Shown here piece by piece: positions 13,885 through 26,825 of a stretch of DNA of 64,000 nt. The stretch covers positions 16,337,375-16,401,374 of the forward strand of contig OZ037768.1 of the NCBI GenBank assembly GCA_964035545.1, in the 5' to 3' direction. This DNA is from Bugula neritina. Lineage: Eukaryota; Bryozoa; Gymnolaemata; Cheilostomatida; Bugulidae. The stretch's first letter is position 1. Each line of letters starts with the position of its first letter. Both the position numbers and the translations under genes were made by a program. The notes below the pieces were generated by a model that was given only the letters and a program-made list of their open reading frames with translations, was not told the DNA's origin and made no database searches.

Positions 13885-14497
13885 CTATAATCTATCTTCA
13901 TTGTAAACAAAATTAGAAAGTTCCACATCAGCAAATTGTTTATCATCATCTGTAGGTGGAAGAAGCTTGCACTCAGTTATAAAGGCAAGCTGACGGTGGT
14001 TTTCTTTGCCTTCTATGAAGATTTGGAAAGAGCCAGAAAATTAATACTCTATAACTGCAAAACCATGTTGTAGTGTCTTGTGTTATTGATTGAATCATCT
14101 AAAAGAAAAATTGTTGTATCATTATAATTTTACTGTTAATGAATTAGCAAATTATCTACTTATCTTGGTAAATATATTCAAGAACAAATACTATAGTGTA
14201 ACTCAGTTTTGGTTATGTGTATGCTCCTTAAGCGAATTTACAGCAGATATCAAACTATATATTAGAGACTGATAAAGGAATTAAATTTAAGCTAACCATG
14301 ATGATGTAAATAGCTGTTGAATGTGACTTCGAGAACTCTGCTGGCCATGTCAGTTCAAATACACCAGGGTGATATGTTACGAATGTCATGTCATTATTGA
14401 AATTCAGATTTTTTAAGTGCCTCTTCACAACTCTGGCAGCATTCTGACTGCTCCCCAGCTTTCTGCGCCTGAAATTTCTTCTACTTGCACCATTCTT
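13885..14497 (-). CDS. Two orphan coding exons, protein not recognised
   Basis: Exon 14297-14497 is open for 67 codons after an AATAG acceptor and ends ATG|GTTAGC. Its product is basic (an RRRKLGSS...ARVVKRHLK stretch) followed by a TFVTYHPGVFELTWP segment. Exon 13885-14012 follows a strong pyrimidine tract ending CATAG and encodes 41 residues (GKENHRQLAFITECKLLPP...ELSNFVYNEDRL) up to a TAG. Both look protein-coding, but the first ends in phase 0 and the second needs one leading base, so they do not join directly. A frame near 14030-14100 (NTRHYNMVLQ) could belong between them but is broken by a stop. A small missing exon or a decayed gene are both possible. An ATG-started frame at 14857-14935 might be an upstream exon. 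I cannot name the family. Confidence 0.4.
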
Positions 14498-14935
14498 CTA
14501 TTGGTGGAATGTTAGCCTATAACAAACAGGTGTACCAAAGCTAAAAAATATCTAATTCACTGCACTAGGATATTATTCAACTTATTTAAATTTAATATAT
14601 AGCAGTAAAACAATCACATACTTGTATTTATTTTATCAGCTTTACTTTACAAAGCTGAACCATATGATTTAGTAACTTGTCACCATAATAAACATTGTAC
14701 AACATACAAATTGAAAACCTGATGTGATTGCTTTTTAATAGAATATACATTACAAACATGTTACTTTGATAAGCATGTTCATAATAAAAGTATTAAACCA
14801 GTTTGAAAAAAATTATTTTGTTATGTAATGGATCGCAAAACTACATAATTTTAGACCTGTAGCTCGATGTTCTTCAAGCAACGGGCTGCTGTGACTAATT
14901 AATTTTCTATCATTGCATTTGATTGTTCTACTCAT

Positions 14936-15229
14936 AGTGTATTGGCGAGTTAAAATTATTGGTAATTTAATGTATATTTTAGCTACCTCTGTACAATCAA
15001 TGTCATAGTAATATCAATTAGGTTTTAAATTTCACTGAGTTTATAGTAAATTATTGCAACTGTTACATAACATTTGGCTAGTTCTCTAGTTCATTAAATG
15101 ACCATACGAACTTAATTTTATAACATGACAAAACACACAAAGCAAAATTAAAATAAGCATATTATGAACCAATGTAATTGATAAGTGATAATGCTGTTGT
15201 AAAACATAAATTATCAAATTTAAATAGTT
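14936..15229. other. Intergenic, nothing seen
   Basis: AT-rich sequence between the orphan exons and hexamer array 2; no exon, RNA gene or mobile element is recognisable. Confidence 0.5.
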
Positions 15230-15760
15230 ATTATTACCATTAGTATTACTATCATTATTACAACTATAATCATTATTACTATTACTATTAGTATTAGCAT
15301 TAGTAGTAAAAAAATGAGTAGAGTTCAACATATACAATCTAGCGTACTATAAAAGTAGAAGTAGAACTTCTAAAACTATCATTAACAGAACTATGAGTAA
15401 TACTAGTAGTTGTACTAATAGTAATACTAATTATTAATACTAATAAACAATAGTAATAGTATCACTATGAGTATGAGACTTGGGCTGGCAGTGATTATCA
15501 CTATCACTATCAGCATCGTCATAGTCAAAAGTTACAAGAATTAGAAGCCATCTTCATATTGATATTCTCATTGAGTTATGCATAGTCATATTCACAGTAT
15601 TAGTCAATCACTGATTGAGTTAATGTCATAGTGATACTCATACTCATAATTAATTTATACGATTACGACACTCATAGTGATACTGATAGTCATAGTCATA
15701 CTCATAGAGTAAGTACATAGTGATAGTGATACTTCTTCGTGAATTTAATATTATCATTGT
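15230..15760. repeat. Degenerate hexamer array 2
   Basis: Same ASTNAT pattern as at 11.7 kb: tagtattactatcattatt at the left, then gatactcatactcataat and gatagtcatagtcatactc at the right. It is interrupted by short unique pieces. Confidence 0.75.
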
Positions 15761-18060
15761 TGCTAATATTATGTCTTACTCTTAGTCTAACAGCAGCTCT
15801 ATGAAGAAGTTAAACATAACTGATAAAACAAATTTAAAAAATAATACTGCAACAATCAATATAATGTATATCAATATGCTAGCAACCTAATTTTCAGCTC
15901 ACTTCATTAACTTTCCGTGCAGTATTGTGATAAAATTAATTTATTAATGGTGACCTTGACATCTTCGTCTAAATGCCTTTCACATCAAGCCCGAACCAAT
16001 TTGTAAAAAGTTTGGATTTTTTACTTTTAAATATTTTTTACGAAAAGAGCTTCAAAATAAATTTAAAAAAAAGTGAGCTGTTGTCCACATGAAAGGAAAT
16101 ATATGAGCCAATTTTCTAAATTCTGGAAGTTACCAGAGGGTCACAATATTTTTTTTTAAAATCTTTATTTTCACGACAAGCTCTATATATTAATATAGAA
16201 AAAAAGAAGACAACTCTTCTTTCAGATTTTTCATGTGCCACGGTCACGTCAATATCAGTGCTATTAACACATATATTTTAATTCATTTTTTCTGGTATAT
16301 TGAGTTGAGATTTTTTTTATATATTTTGTGAATGTAACTAAAAAAGTATGATCTTTCAACTAACAGTAATTGATTTTATCAAAATAACCTGGATGCCTAC
16401 GATGTTTAAAGCATATATTTCAAATTTTATATTTTTTCTCAAGAAGATGAGAAAAACCAGAAACTAGAAACCAAGGACAAGTCAGACCAGAAGGAAATGA
16501 TACATCCAGTTGGACGACTGTTATTCAAGTAGCACATATAATTATATTTAAATCCAATTTCTAACAAAAAATAAGAGTCGGTATTAAGATCAAATAGTTT
16601 ACTATATGCTATATGACATGATGATTAACAAAACGGGTCGTGGAAATTGCTGAAAGATTTTTTTTAAAATCACAAAGTCAATATGTTGAGCATATCTGGT
16701 TGATTTGCAACAGAGTCCAATTATGAATGAGCACTTATTGAGAGAAATCATGGAAGTCACGGCTCTAACAATAAATACAATTTCTTAAGAAGAGCTGACC
16801 AGAATCAATGCAACAAATATTACCAGCAACAATAGCAAACCTGACAAATATAATTTATTACGTAACTAGTTCAAAGGTTTTCCTACTTTATACATTCTTT
16901 AGCTTGAAGATGAAAATTAACTTTGAAATTCGTTTCTGCTGTCCATCTGAATATTCAAATTCCAGTGGTAGGGTGTACTGATATAAAATAATGTATGAGA
17001 TAGCCGCAGTTGGGGTCACTTAATATACTGTGACATTTTTAGCTTGTGAATGACTTTCAAGAAAGAGTTAGTATTGTACTAGAAAACTAACCAGTGTCAA
17101 TACTGCTTACCTAATAATACTCTAGAATATTATGACAGTATTTTTCAACCAATGCTTATTCAGCCTTAGATAAAAGCAATATATTTTGCTAACATTCAAG
17201 AAGCTAGCAATAAAACTAGCATTACTCAAAACATGAGCAACTTTATTTCAATTAAACCACTGCTTTAGTGAATACATTTATAAAAGTTACAAAATGAACT
17301 TATTGAATATAAGCTAGCTTAATTACTAAATAATATACAAAACAGATACTGAGTGAAATTTAGTCATATATGTAAGTCTATTTTATTGATAAAGTAGAAA
17401 AACCTTGAACTGTCGGAAACAGTTGGTGTAACAAATAATCTCTAATTACTAAAAAGGAATTTTTATTGACATAAATGCAGGTAACTGCAACACAATCATA
17501 ACATTCTCAACTATATTAATCTAAAATACAAGTACAAGTAGTTAGTAAGCTTTGGTTATTATTCACTGCAATAAAGTCCTGCATTGTATAACAAATTAAT
17601 ACAAATCATGTGTCAATGTTTTGATATACAATATATTTGCAAGCAACTTATTGGTTGCTATGATTTTTTAGAACTTCAACATACTATTTATTAGTGAATG
17701 ACTTCATCAAAGAAATTTACATAAAATATAGCTGAAGCAGCTGCCTTGTCCAAGTCTAACACTTGCCCTGAATGACTAATATGAGTGTGTGGTTTTCATA
17801 CCGACACTTGCATTGAAATATATCAAACCAAGTCCAACATGGATACCAACACTGGTAAACAATACTCATTATGATTATAATACTAATATAAATTATGGTA
17901 ATAGCAAACCAACCTCAAAAACAACCAATTGTACTCGAAAAATGCTACCTTAAATTTGTTATAACACATTTCTGATTTCAAGCATAGTCTCAACAGCAAA
18001 CCAAGAGCAAATGTTGATCGTTGGAGCAGGAATATGACATTTTAGCTATTGAAACTTTGC
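15761..18060. other. Intergenic, nothing supported
   Basis: AT-rich sequence with no convincing exon on either strand and no recognised mobile element. Confidence 0.45.
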
Positions 18061-18480
18061 TTACTCTTGATTGAGAAAATTATACTTATACTAATAATCA
18101 TAGTAGTAGGCACTACTAAAACTACTAGCAATAGTAAGGCTTACTGAATAGTCACTATAAGAATAATACCAATAGTAATAGTAATACTAATACTAATAGT
18201 AAATTATACTAATACTAATACTAATAATAATGACCTTAGCCCATACTATAGTGATAGCAATAGTTGAATAAACTTAGTCTTACAGAATGAGAATAACTAG
18301 AACCCATGAGCTGATAGTGATAGTGATGAGCATTAGCATAGCATTACCATAGCCATAGTCATAGTGATACTTATTACTTATACTTATAGACTATAGTTCA
18401 AGTTGAGTTATAGTCATACTGATACTCATACTGATGGTGACAGTCAGTGATACTGATAGGCACAAGACTAAAAGTAGAAT
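18061..18480. repeat. Degenerate hexamer array 3
   Basis: Blocks of aatagtaatactaatac, then gatagtgatgagcattag and catactgatactcatactga. Period six, same family as the other arrays. Confidence 0.7.
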
Positions 18481-18540
18481 AACAATATAAATAAAATACT
18501 TTAACTTATACGTGAATTATTACAAATACAATCAATAAAT

Positions 18541-19200
18541 TATAATTATTGTCATGAAGTCCGACCCACTCCCAATGACTGTGGGACTGAGTGAGTGTGA
18601 GTGTCGCCGTAGGTGCTAACTACATCAACATGGTGATGATAACCTGTCGATGTTATTTCCACACTGGACCTCCCTAGAGGGAAGAAGGGGTGTGCCTCAC
18701 ATAAAAAACTAAGTTGTCAGTACTTGGACAGTAATCTAAAAAGTGTTAACATTCTTGTGCAGATTAACTCAACAGGCTAACTAGTAACTAGCCTGTCTGT
18801 GTGTGATCAGTGCTGATCCTCATATCTCTTATTGTGAAGGTATTATATTTATACTTATAGTTGCTTGCCTTAATTTTCCGAGATCAGGCCCAAGAGTTTA
18901 TAAAAACAAGAAACCGAAACCACCTTTTAAAAGTAACATAGATTTGCAAGTTTAGCACCGCGTGCCCATAACCATAGGCATGAGTAGTAGTAGCAGCAGT
19001 GTATATCAAGGTTGAACGATTTCGCTAATCGCAGGGCCGGACTCTGTAGACATAGTTGAGGAGAATGGTTTCGTTAAATAAAGCCTGTGCGTAACGCGTG
19101 TAATTTGAAGAGCGATCATTTAAAAGTATATTTATGACATCGATTTATGGCCCTTATAAATTAAGAAAGTAGCTAAATTGTAGGACTTGTGTTGCGAGTA
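18541..19200. other. Higher-complexity intergenic island
   Basis: Between two hexamer arrays lies about 600 bp of more mixed composition (for example gtgtcgccgtaggtgctaac and cctccctagagggaagaagg). I see no open frame, tRNA-like box or terminal repeat, so it is left unassigned. Confidence 0.4.
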
Positions 19201-20290
19201 CAGCGTGGTACTTATCATCAAATTATTATGATAATCATACTCATAATGATAAACATATTTTTATGCTGTCTAACTCTATTACTATAGCAGTATGAAATGA
19301 ATATCATAATGGTATTCATGTCTACACTCAATATGTCATGAAAGTACACCAGAAAGGAAGCTGCAAATCAAAGTGAAAGACTAAGAGCCTTTGATAAAAG
19401 ACATTTTTATTTTGATTTGACTCGTACTCATACTGATACTCATAGTGATAGTCATAGTCATAGTAATTGTGATACTCATAGTCATAGTGATAGTAGTCAT
19501 AGTTCAAAGACTATAGTAAATCTAAATTTAATACTTATACTAATAATAATACTTATACTTAATCTTATAGTTATTGTTAATGTTATACTCATACTCATAG
19601 TCATAGTGATACTGCGACAGTAAATGTGTCTGTGATACTGATAGTGATAGCTATACTCGTAGTAATAGTTACTATGTTAGTATCAGTCAATGTCATAGTG
19701 ACTAGTGATTGATAATTACAGTATGAGTATCGGTATGAATATGATACTCATACTGATAGTGATAGTTAAACTTAATCATAATGTGACAGTCACTCATAAG
19801 TCAATGTCATAGTGATAGTCAATCACTGTCAGTGTGAGTGTCATACTCTTTGTCGATGTCAAACTCATACTCATAGTAATATTCATAGTCATACTGATAC
19901 TGAAAGTGAATCTGATAGTGATAATGATAGTTGATAATCATTATCATTAGGATAATCATAATGTCAGTGAGTATGACAATGAATGATTGATAATGATAAA
20001 GTGATGCTCGGTAGTCTGTAAGTGTATGATAGTGTGACTGTTAGTGCCACTGATAATAATGATTATAATATAAAATAAACATTAACTAATACTAACAGTA
20101 ATAGTAATAATTATAATTATTTAATTAAAATACTTATACTTATAGTTATATTTATATTAAGTAACTTAGTTAAACTTAAAAACAGTTATACTAAATTGAT
20201 AATAAACAACAACTAATATAAATAATAGACATAGTATTAATCAAATTTTTCTAATGTAATACTAATAGTATAAATATAAGTAATACTGTA
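19201..20290. repeat. Degenerate hexamer array 4 (largest)
   Basis: Nearly continuous ACT/AGT + NAT triplet pairs, strongest at 19420-20060. The pattern gives a spurious His/Ser/Asp/Thr-rich open frame at 19417-19623, which is a by-product of the repeat and not a gene. Confidence 0.85.
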
Positions 20291-20296
20291 GTAAAC

Positions 20297-20843
20297 TGTG
20301 GGTTCTGAATGCAACTAGTGCCTACATGCTCTAGAAAGAATAAGCCAAGTATTTGAGTACAAATGAGGATAACCTTTATTGTATCAGATACAGCTCATGT
20401 GGTCCTACTACCAGCGAGCTCCAGTAGTAGTCTGAACTACACTGGAACTCGCTGGCTTTTATATACAAGCGAGACAAAGACATTCCTTTGTTGCCGAGAT
20501 CGGGGTTCCGAAATGCCGAATATCGGCATTTCGGGACTCCGAAATGCCGAAACGCCGATTTTCGGCATATCGGCATTTCGGAAGACCGAAATGCCGATCT
20601 CAGCAACAAAGGACACACACAAAAGAAAGCAACATTAGTAAAAGAAATATTACATAACTTCAGAATGCGTATTTCAGTAAAATTACATTATGTTGAGCTT
20701 TAACCGTAATTACCATACTTAGGCATTAGCAAGCTAACTTACTTAACTATAATTACAGAATTAAGAATGATACGCAACAGTATTTATAATATACTGTTGC
20801 ACGCTGTTATTTCGAAACTAAAAGAGGGTGAAAATCCATTACA
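20297..20843 (-). mobile_element. Solo-LTR-like element, copy A (547 bp)
   Basis: In minus orientation it starts TGTAATGG and ends AACCCACA (TG...CA), and it is clearly related to copy B at 52343-52850. Order: a U3-like part with a conserved block (gcctaagtatggtaattac), a palindromic array of tcggcatttcgg/ccgaaatgccga at about 20487-20611, a TATA box (TATATAAAAG, 20456-20465), an inverted repeat around a TCAGAC initiator-like site, then AATAAA at 20375-20380. This order matches an LTR (U3-R-U5). No internal retroelement genes adjoin it, and no clear target duplication is seen. It sits inside hexamer repeats. Confidence 0.65.
20411..20455 (-). promoter_or_regulatory. Palindromic core promoter in LTR copy A
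   Basis: A 45-bp imperfect palindrome (arms ccagcgagctccagt and actggaactcgctgg) directly follows the TATATAAAAG box. Its centre carries TCAGAC, about 30 bp from the start of the TATA box, the expected place of an initiator. Confidence 0.5.
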
Positions 20844-21400
20844 ATACTATAAGTACAATATTAGCTGTATAACATTAACCATAAGTGCAAGTTATAAGTA
20901 TTACTATTCGTCTATTACTATTAGTATAACCTATAACTATGTCTATATAAGTATAAGTAAATGTTATTTTAATTAAATTATGTAACTATTCTAATGCTTA
21001 TAGTTATACTGAGTTGATATTCATATTTATTGACTTTGAGGGTGTTACTTATTATTGCTTTTAATCACCAATCCATTGCTAGAACTAACTCGCCCAAGAC
21101 TTAAGGCTAAGGTAACTGTGGAGGTATCGCACTCACAGTCACACTCACTGTGGTTATCAGTATGTGTGTCAATATCAGTATCACTATGACTATAACTATA
21201 AGTTTAACAATATAAGTCCTGAGATGACTAAGAGTAAGTCCAATAGCCTATTAAGTGACCTTGTATGTCGAGAAATGTTACTGTGATACTAATAGTAATA
21301 GTATATGTATTACTGTAATACTAATAGCCTAAGCCTACTACAATACTAATACTGTAATAAACAATAGTAATACCTATAATAATTTATAGTTTTCATTTTG
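20844..21400. repeat. Degenerate hexamer array 5
   Basis: Tracts such as ataagtattactattcgtct and atcagtatcactatgactat at about 20870-20990 and 21160-21400, of the same family as array 4. The inserted LTR-like copy A splits this zone from array 4. Confidence 0.65.
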
Positions 21401-22977
21401 TTACTAGTGATTTAAGTTATAATAAGATTAAAGAATTAGATTGATAATTTAGATAATTGATATAAATATTAGATCATAATTGTAAGGATATTTGTTAAAA
21501 TACTTACTAAATCTGTGAAACTGAACAGAACTAGGACCCAAACTGTCTTATAATTAAATTTCTTTCTCAATATGATCTTTATCCTTTATACTTTTTGTTT
21601 TGTAACGTTCTCGATACAGTTGACTTTTTATTTATTTATTTTGTTTATAAAATCGTATGCGCCACGCCAATGTTTAGTTCTAGACTTTAGAGAACTACAA
21701 ATTACAGTTAAAGTTGAGAATAGGGCGTTGTTTTAAGTTGCTTGTCTTGAGCAAATGTGTTGCTAAATGTTTATTCCACAAATAGATTTCATCAACAACT
21801 GTAGTTATAAAAATATGCTCACTATTGAGCGTCATATTTCTTTTACATGTGCAGTCCAACAATGTGAAATATGCAAAGCACTTTGCCGAATATCACGGGT
21901 GTAACAGTGGCATACTAGTTCTAAACACTAACTGTGACCCTTGAAATGTCGAATCTACTTGCACACTGGCACACTAATGCCTCAAAAATGAAATTTCATG
22001 AAGTTGCACTAGAAACAAAATTTGCCAGTAATACCGAAATATTTTTGAAGATTTATTTTACATGAACAATGTTGGACATTTTATTTCCTCCATATTCTTT
22101 AGCAAAGATCACAGAAACAAATAGTTTCTTTACAGTAGTAGCTTGAACATATCGTTTCAATTAATGGAGGGGTGCCTAATTTGCTAAAATTGATAAACAA
22201 TGCATAATCATCTCCTTTTTTTTCAGGCGACATGTATGAAATTTACCCAATAGCTTGTTTTTATGCCCCATAGTTTTGTATTTATTCATAATCTGTGGGA
22301 TTTGGTAAACTGATTTTATATAAAGTTTTTGGAATAAATACTTTAGAAAAAGTTGCTTTGCATGGTATAGTTTAAGCACAATGAAATTGGTAGCTTTAGA
22401 GTCAGGAAATTGCAATACTTGGACTGGTTCATATTGTAACTGTAAATGTACTATAATTATATAGCTTGGCTGTCTATAATATGTGTAAGGTGGCAGTGTA
22501 ATTCAATGTTCTATGCAGCACGTAGATCATTACTCAATGAATGGGTATGTGTATAGAAACTTTTCTTTGCAATTCTAAATTGAAGTTATTGGGCACACAG
22601 ATGCTCCATGCTTCATCCAGACACTAGTCGCTGAAGGGTACTGCGTTTTAATTAATACTAGCTTATTGGATATTTTTAAAACTCGCCCACTGCAAAAGTA
22701 AAGCAAATGGCCTGTTTCTGTTTTGTGGCCACTTTTCTTCCAAAATAATTGTTTAGAGGGTTGTATTCCTATTAGTAAAACAATGCTACATATCTATAGG
22801 GTCTTGATAATTAATCTACATGCTCCAGCATATTACTAATTTGTCATTCAATTTGACAGGCGTGTAGACAAATAACATTCTGAAGTTATGTATTTGCTGT
22901 ATTTTTTAGCTTTTACAATCATTACCTATTTCAAGTAGTCTCCAAATCCATATCTGTACCACAGCTGGCTAATCAAA
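21401..22977. other. Intergenic and NSA2 upstream region
   Basis: No exon supported. The last 100 bp before the NSA2 ATG should contain its promoter and 5' UTR. No TATA box is obvious; the gene's housekeeping role would fit a TATA-less promoter. Confidence 0.4.
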
Positions 22978-25614
22978 ATGGTAAGTAGTGTTTTTAGAGA
23001 CTGACTAAATTAATACTAACAGCGTAAAGCACTTATACAGTTGTTTATTGCAACTTTTGAACATGATTTTGAACCTCTTATTGTTCACATGTTTTAGCCT
23101 CAGAATGAACATATTGAGCTTCACAGAAAACGACATGGGAGGAGACTCAACTACGAGGAGAAAAAGTACGTCGTGAAGTTTCTCTATTTATTAGTTAATT
23201 TCTTCAAAACATGTTTTAGAATTTAGACAGTAATATTCACTAAGGTTAGGTGTCTTGTACTATTTTATGATTGAAAATAGTTTATTTTCCAGGTCAAATC
23301 TGTAGTGAGTTTATATTCTGGTATTGTTATACAGGCGGAAGAAGGAAGGTAGAGAGGCCCACACAAGAGCTGACAAAGCTAAGAAGTTGAGAGGGTTGAA
23401 GTAAGTCTATTCGTTACAGGTTATATAATCAGTTCAATCACCTCCTTACCATGTTATCTCTGGCATGTATAATGTGGTAACTCTGTACGCAGGGCCAAGA
23501 TTTATCACAAACAGAGGCATTCAGAAAAGATTCAAATGAAGAAGACAATAAAAATGCACGAGGAGCGAAACACAAAGGCCAAGTCAGATGATAATGTACC
23601 AGAAGGAGCCATACCTGCTTACTTGCTGGACAGGGAGACTCAAACCAGGGCCAAAGTTCTTTCTAATATGATTAAACAGAAGAGAAAAGAGAAAGCTGTG
23701 AGTATTGATAGACTTGCAGATGTTTCTTTATCTGAATATTATGCCGGATTTTGCAATCTGTAGGACGTTCTATACAGAACCCCTTATAATTATTTGTTTT
23801 GCAGGGGAAGTGGGAAGTTCCGTTACCCAAAGTAAAGGGTGTAAGTGAAGCAGAAGTTTTCAAGGTCATTAAAACTGGTAAATCTCGAAGGAAGTGTTGG
23901 AAGCGTATGGTGACAAAAGTTTGTTATGTTGGCGATGGTTTTACTCGAAAGCCTCCAAAGTATGAAAGGTTTATTCGGCCAATGGTAATTAGATTTCTAA
24001 TTTTACAACCTGTGCTTCTTCGATATTGGAATATATATACAACTAAGCAATTCAAAGGAATGATTCTATAAGTAGCTCCTAGTTGGGGGTGACTGGGTGC
24101 AGTAGTTGGTGGTTCTTGAGTTTGGAGTTGGGGTTTATTGAAACTCCAAACTTAAGAACTGCAAACTACTGCACTCAGTCACCGTAAGTCAGAGCTGATT
24201 ATAAACTATTGCCTGGCCATAGCATACTGTTCTATAGTTTGACATGTTTGTCTGAATCACTAAATTATAGTAATTGACCTTGACTTGTGCTGTTTTGCCT
24301 AAGAGCTCTCCTAACTCCTACAGTAGCATATAAGAGGTCAATGCTACTATGGCTAATAACTTTTTGTTTCAGGCTCTAAGGTTTAAGAAGGCACATGTCA
24401 CTCACCCTGAATTGAAAGCTACATTTTGTCTCCCGATTATCGGTGTTAAGAAAAACCCGAGCTCACCTATGTACACAGGACTAGGTGTGATAACTAAGGG
24501 CACAGTTATAGAGGTAATCAATTAGCTATGCCTGAATGTTGTGTATCTGTCTCATTTTCTATACAGCCATACTTAGGTGCAAGTTGTACAATATATCAAT
24601 TTTAAAGCAAATTATTTGCTTCACCCGAAAATGTTGATTCACACGAACAGTTTGACATTAAACGTTTTACTAGTAAATTTTTGTAAGTGTCTAAAATACA
24701 TTCCAGTGGTTGATAATAAGTAGCTCAATGGTAATGATTTACTATTAATTGTGAGCGATCCATCCAACTGCCATTAAAGCTTTTTTCAGCCAAAATTTTA
24801 TTCCTCATTAGTTTATATTTTGTATCAACCAATACTATAGAAGAAGGCAGCTTTTACTCTTATTGCTCAGGCCACTTGTAATAAAAAGCAAGCTTGTCTT
24901 TAAGTTGAAAAAAAAATATTTTAATTTGATTTGATAAATTGATTTTATAAACCCCTTAAATCTATTTAAAACATATATACAATTCTTGTAGTAGAGCCTT
25001 TATTGTTGAGTTGCTGGATCAGATCAATTCTACAACCGCATAATAGACAACTTAGATTGGATGGAATTTTTACAACTGCTTTTGGAGTTGTTTTATTTTT
25101 TGAAAACCAAGATCTTAAGTTAAAACAGTAATTTGGCTCAACCTATCACAATAAGCAAATAAGTTATTATGAAATAGCACTTTTAGAACTATGTAAGATA
25201 AGCAATAATAATTAACTTAAGACCATATCATTTGCAGGACTTTTAAACCCAAGGCATATGGTTATTAATCTAGTTAGTCTTATTCTCATCACTAACTGTT
25301 TAGACTTTAGATCATGGTCCTTCAGCATCCAAGTTTATTATTTGATGAAGCTCCACTCATGGTGGTATAGAGATTTTAGCACCTCTTGATCACACTTGTA
25401 TATAGTTGAGTTGTGATCACATTATATATAGTTGAGTTGTTGATCACACTTGTATATATGTTGAGTTGTGATCACACTTGTATATATGTTGCAGGTAAAT
25501 ATAAGTGAGCTGGGGTTAGTCACACAAGGTGGCAAAGTTGTCTGGGGGAAATACGCTCAGGTAACTAACAATCCGGAGAATGATGGGTGCATTAACGCTC
25601 TATTGTTAGTGTGA
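22978..25614 (+). CDS. NSA2: NSA2 ribosome biogenesis protein
   Basis: Complete gene for the nucleolar pre-60S assembly factor NSA2 (eS8-like fold, works in 27S/ITS2 rRNA processing in known relatives). Exons: 22978-22980 (the start codon alone), 23098-23165, 23335-23400, 23493-23697, 23805-23984, 24373-24513, 25495-25614. All junctions are GT-AG and the frame is kept throughout; the product is 260 residues, the same as I recall for human. Conserved blocks seen: [14 protein letters not shown] at the start, [69 protein letters not shown], and the ending [14 protein letters not shown]. Exon 1 coding for only Met is typical of ribosomal-protein-like genes. The final intron ends in a tandem repeat. 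Nearby AATAAA at about 26014 and 26095 may serve the 3' end. Confidence 0.97.
24088..24183. repeat. Inverted repeat (fold-back) in NSA2 intron 5
   Basis: Two arms of about 43 bp with a ~10-bp loop: ggtgactgggtgcagtagtt reads out on one side and its near-complement aactactgcactcagtcacc on the other, with gagtttggagt/actccaaactt inside. It could fold into a long hairpin in the pre-mRNA; it may be a small MITE-like element. Confidence 0.7.
25385..25494. repeat. Tandem ~30-bp repeat abutting the last NSA2 acceptor
   Basis: About four copies of ttgatcacacttgtatatat/gttgagttgtgatcacac-type units run up to the AG of the final NSA2 intron. The last unit supplies the pyrimidine-poor sequence tatatatgttgcag used as acceptor. 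Confidence 0.75.
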
Positions 25615-26808
25615 TTCAAAGTCTCGGACCCCTTGAAAATTGGGACAATTCCATCCTCAGCCATTCTAACCATTATGAGTTATATTTTATATAAATGTGA
25701 CATCACTAACCAACTGTCGGGAGTGGGTAGCCATCATTTTCAGGTTTATATGACAGATTGTTGGATCTTCTCTGTAGTTAGAAACCTATATTTTGTCAAT
25801 ATTATAAAAAATGAAAAATTGAAATAGATGTTTTGTTGAAAGTAATTCATGTTGAAATGTTTTATGTCTAACTAGTTTTCGCTCAGATGGTGACTATAAT
25901 GTTGGTTAAAATATGGTACTGTACTGGTTTTTAACAAACTGTAAAAATAGCAATGACTACTTCACTATTCTTGTTATAATAATTTTTTGTTTATTAGAGC
26001 TTGTAAACATGCACAATAAACTGATGTTGGTAAATGCTAAAATGAGTAGTGTTATGATTTTAACATCATCTATGCATGTCTGCTATTTTTTTTGCAAAAT
26101 AAAAATATTCTGATGTGCATTCATAAACTAATTTGCTGTTGCTCTAAAAATATTAATGGTGTGATTTTAGCATTAAACTGTGATACTAATAGCTGTTAGC
26201 TATTTTCAACACTTTCAATGATGATGCTGTGGTAGTCAATATAGTCTTAAGATGCACCCATTTAGGTGCAGTTCCACTAAGTTTGGAATAGCCCACATTC
26301 TTCATTTTAAAAAATTGGCTAGAGTTGATAATTATGAGCTCGTTCTCCTTGTGGCAGTCAGTTTTGTTATTTGTATTGAACAAGTTGTCATTCTTTTTAG
26401 TATGCTGTATGTAAGCTTGCACAAAAAACTACTAAATAAATTAGTACATTTCAACACTGGAAGCCTACAATGTTATTTTAATAATTTTTTATTCACTTGG
26501 CTTATTTTGGTCATATCTGTCAACTTTTTTTTGAAAATGTTGATGCCCAGAGAATAATTGGAATCATAAAAGCAAAATGTTCAAATCTCAGTTAGTTTCA
26601 AAACAAGCTCTGCCTTTGATGATGGGTGAGGGAGATTTATTTCGACCAGTCATCATGACATGTGTTGAGCATATGAGCCTCATCAGCTTGCGTTCCACTA
26701 AATTACTCTATAATAATATACACGTATATAACCTTTGTGACTTATTGTTTGGAGTTATCTTTTCTGCAAAGCTTGCATCCATTAACTTGTCGTATTCATA
26801 TCATGTCA
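25615..26808. other. NSA2 3' UTR and intergenic sequence
   Basis: No further exon is recognisable. Several open frames of 60-100 codons here have AT-rich hydrophobic composition without start or splice context. Confidence 0.4.
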
Positions 26809-26825
26809 TTGTTTATGAAGATACT

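Noticed and set aside
18541-18720. Possible self-cleaving ribozyme in the mixed-composition island
   Set aside because: The hammerhead core (CTGATGA with GAAA) is not present and no stems were found.
19417-19623. His/Ser/Asp/Thr-rich open frame, possible antifreeze- or metal-binding-like peptide
   Set aside because: Made entirely of the degenerate hexamer repeat, which produces such triplets in any frame.
20363-20703. Overlapping open frames on both strands rich in Phe, Arg, Ser, Met, Pro
   Set aside because: They come from the palindromic array inside the LTR-like element.
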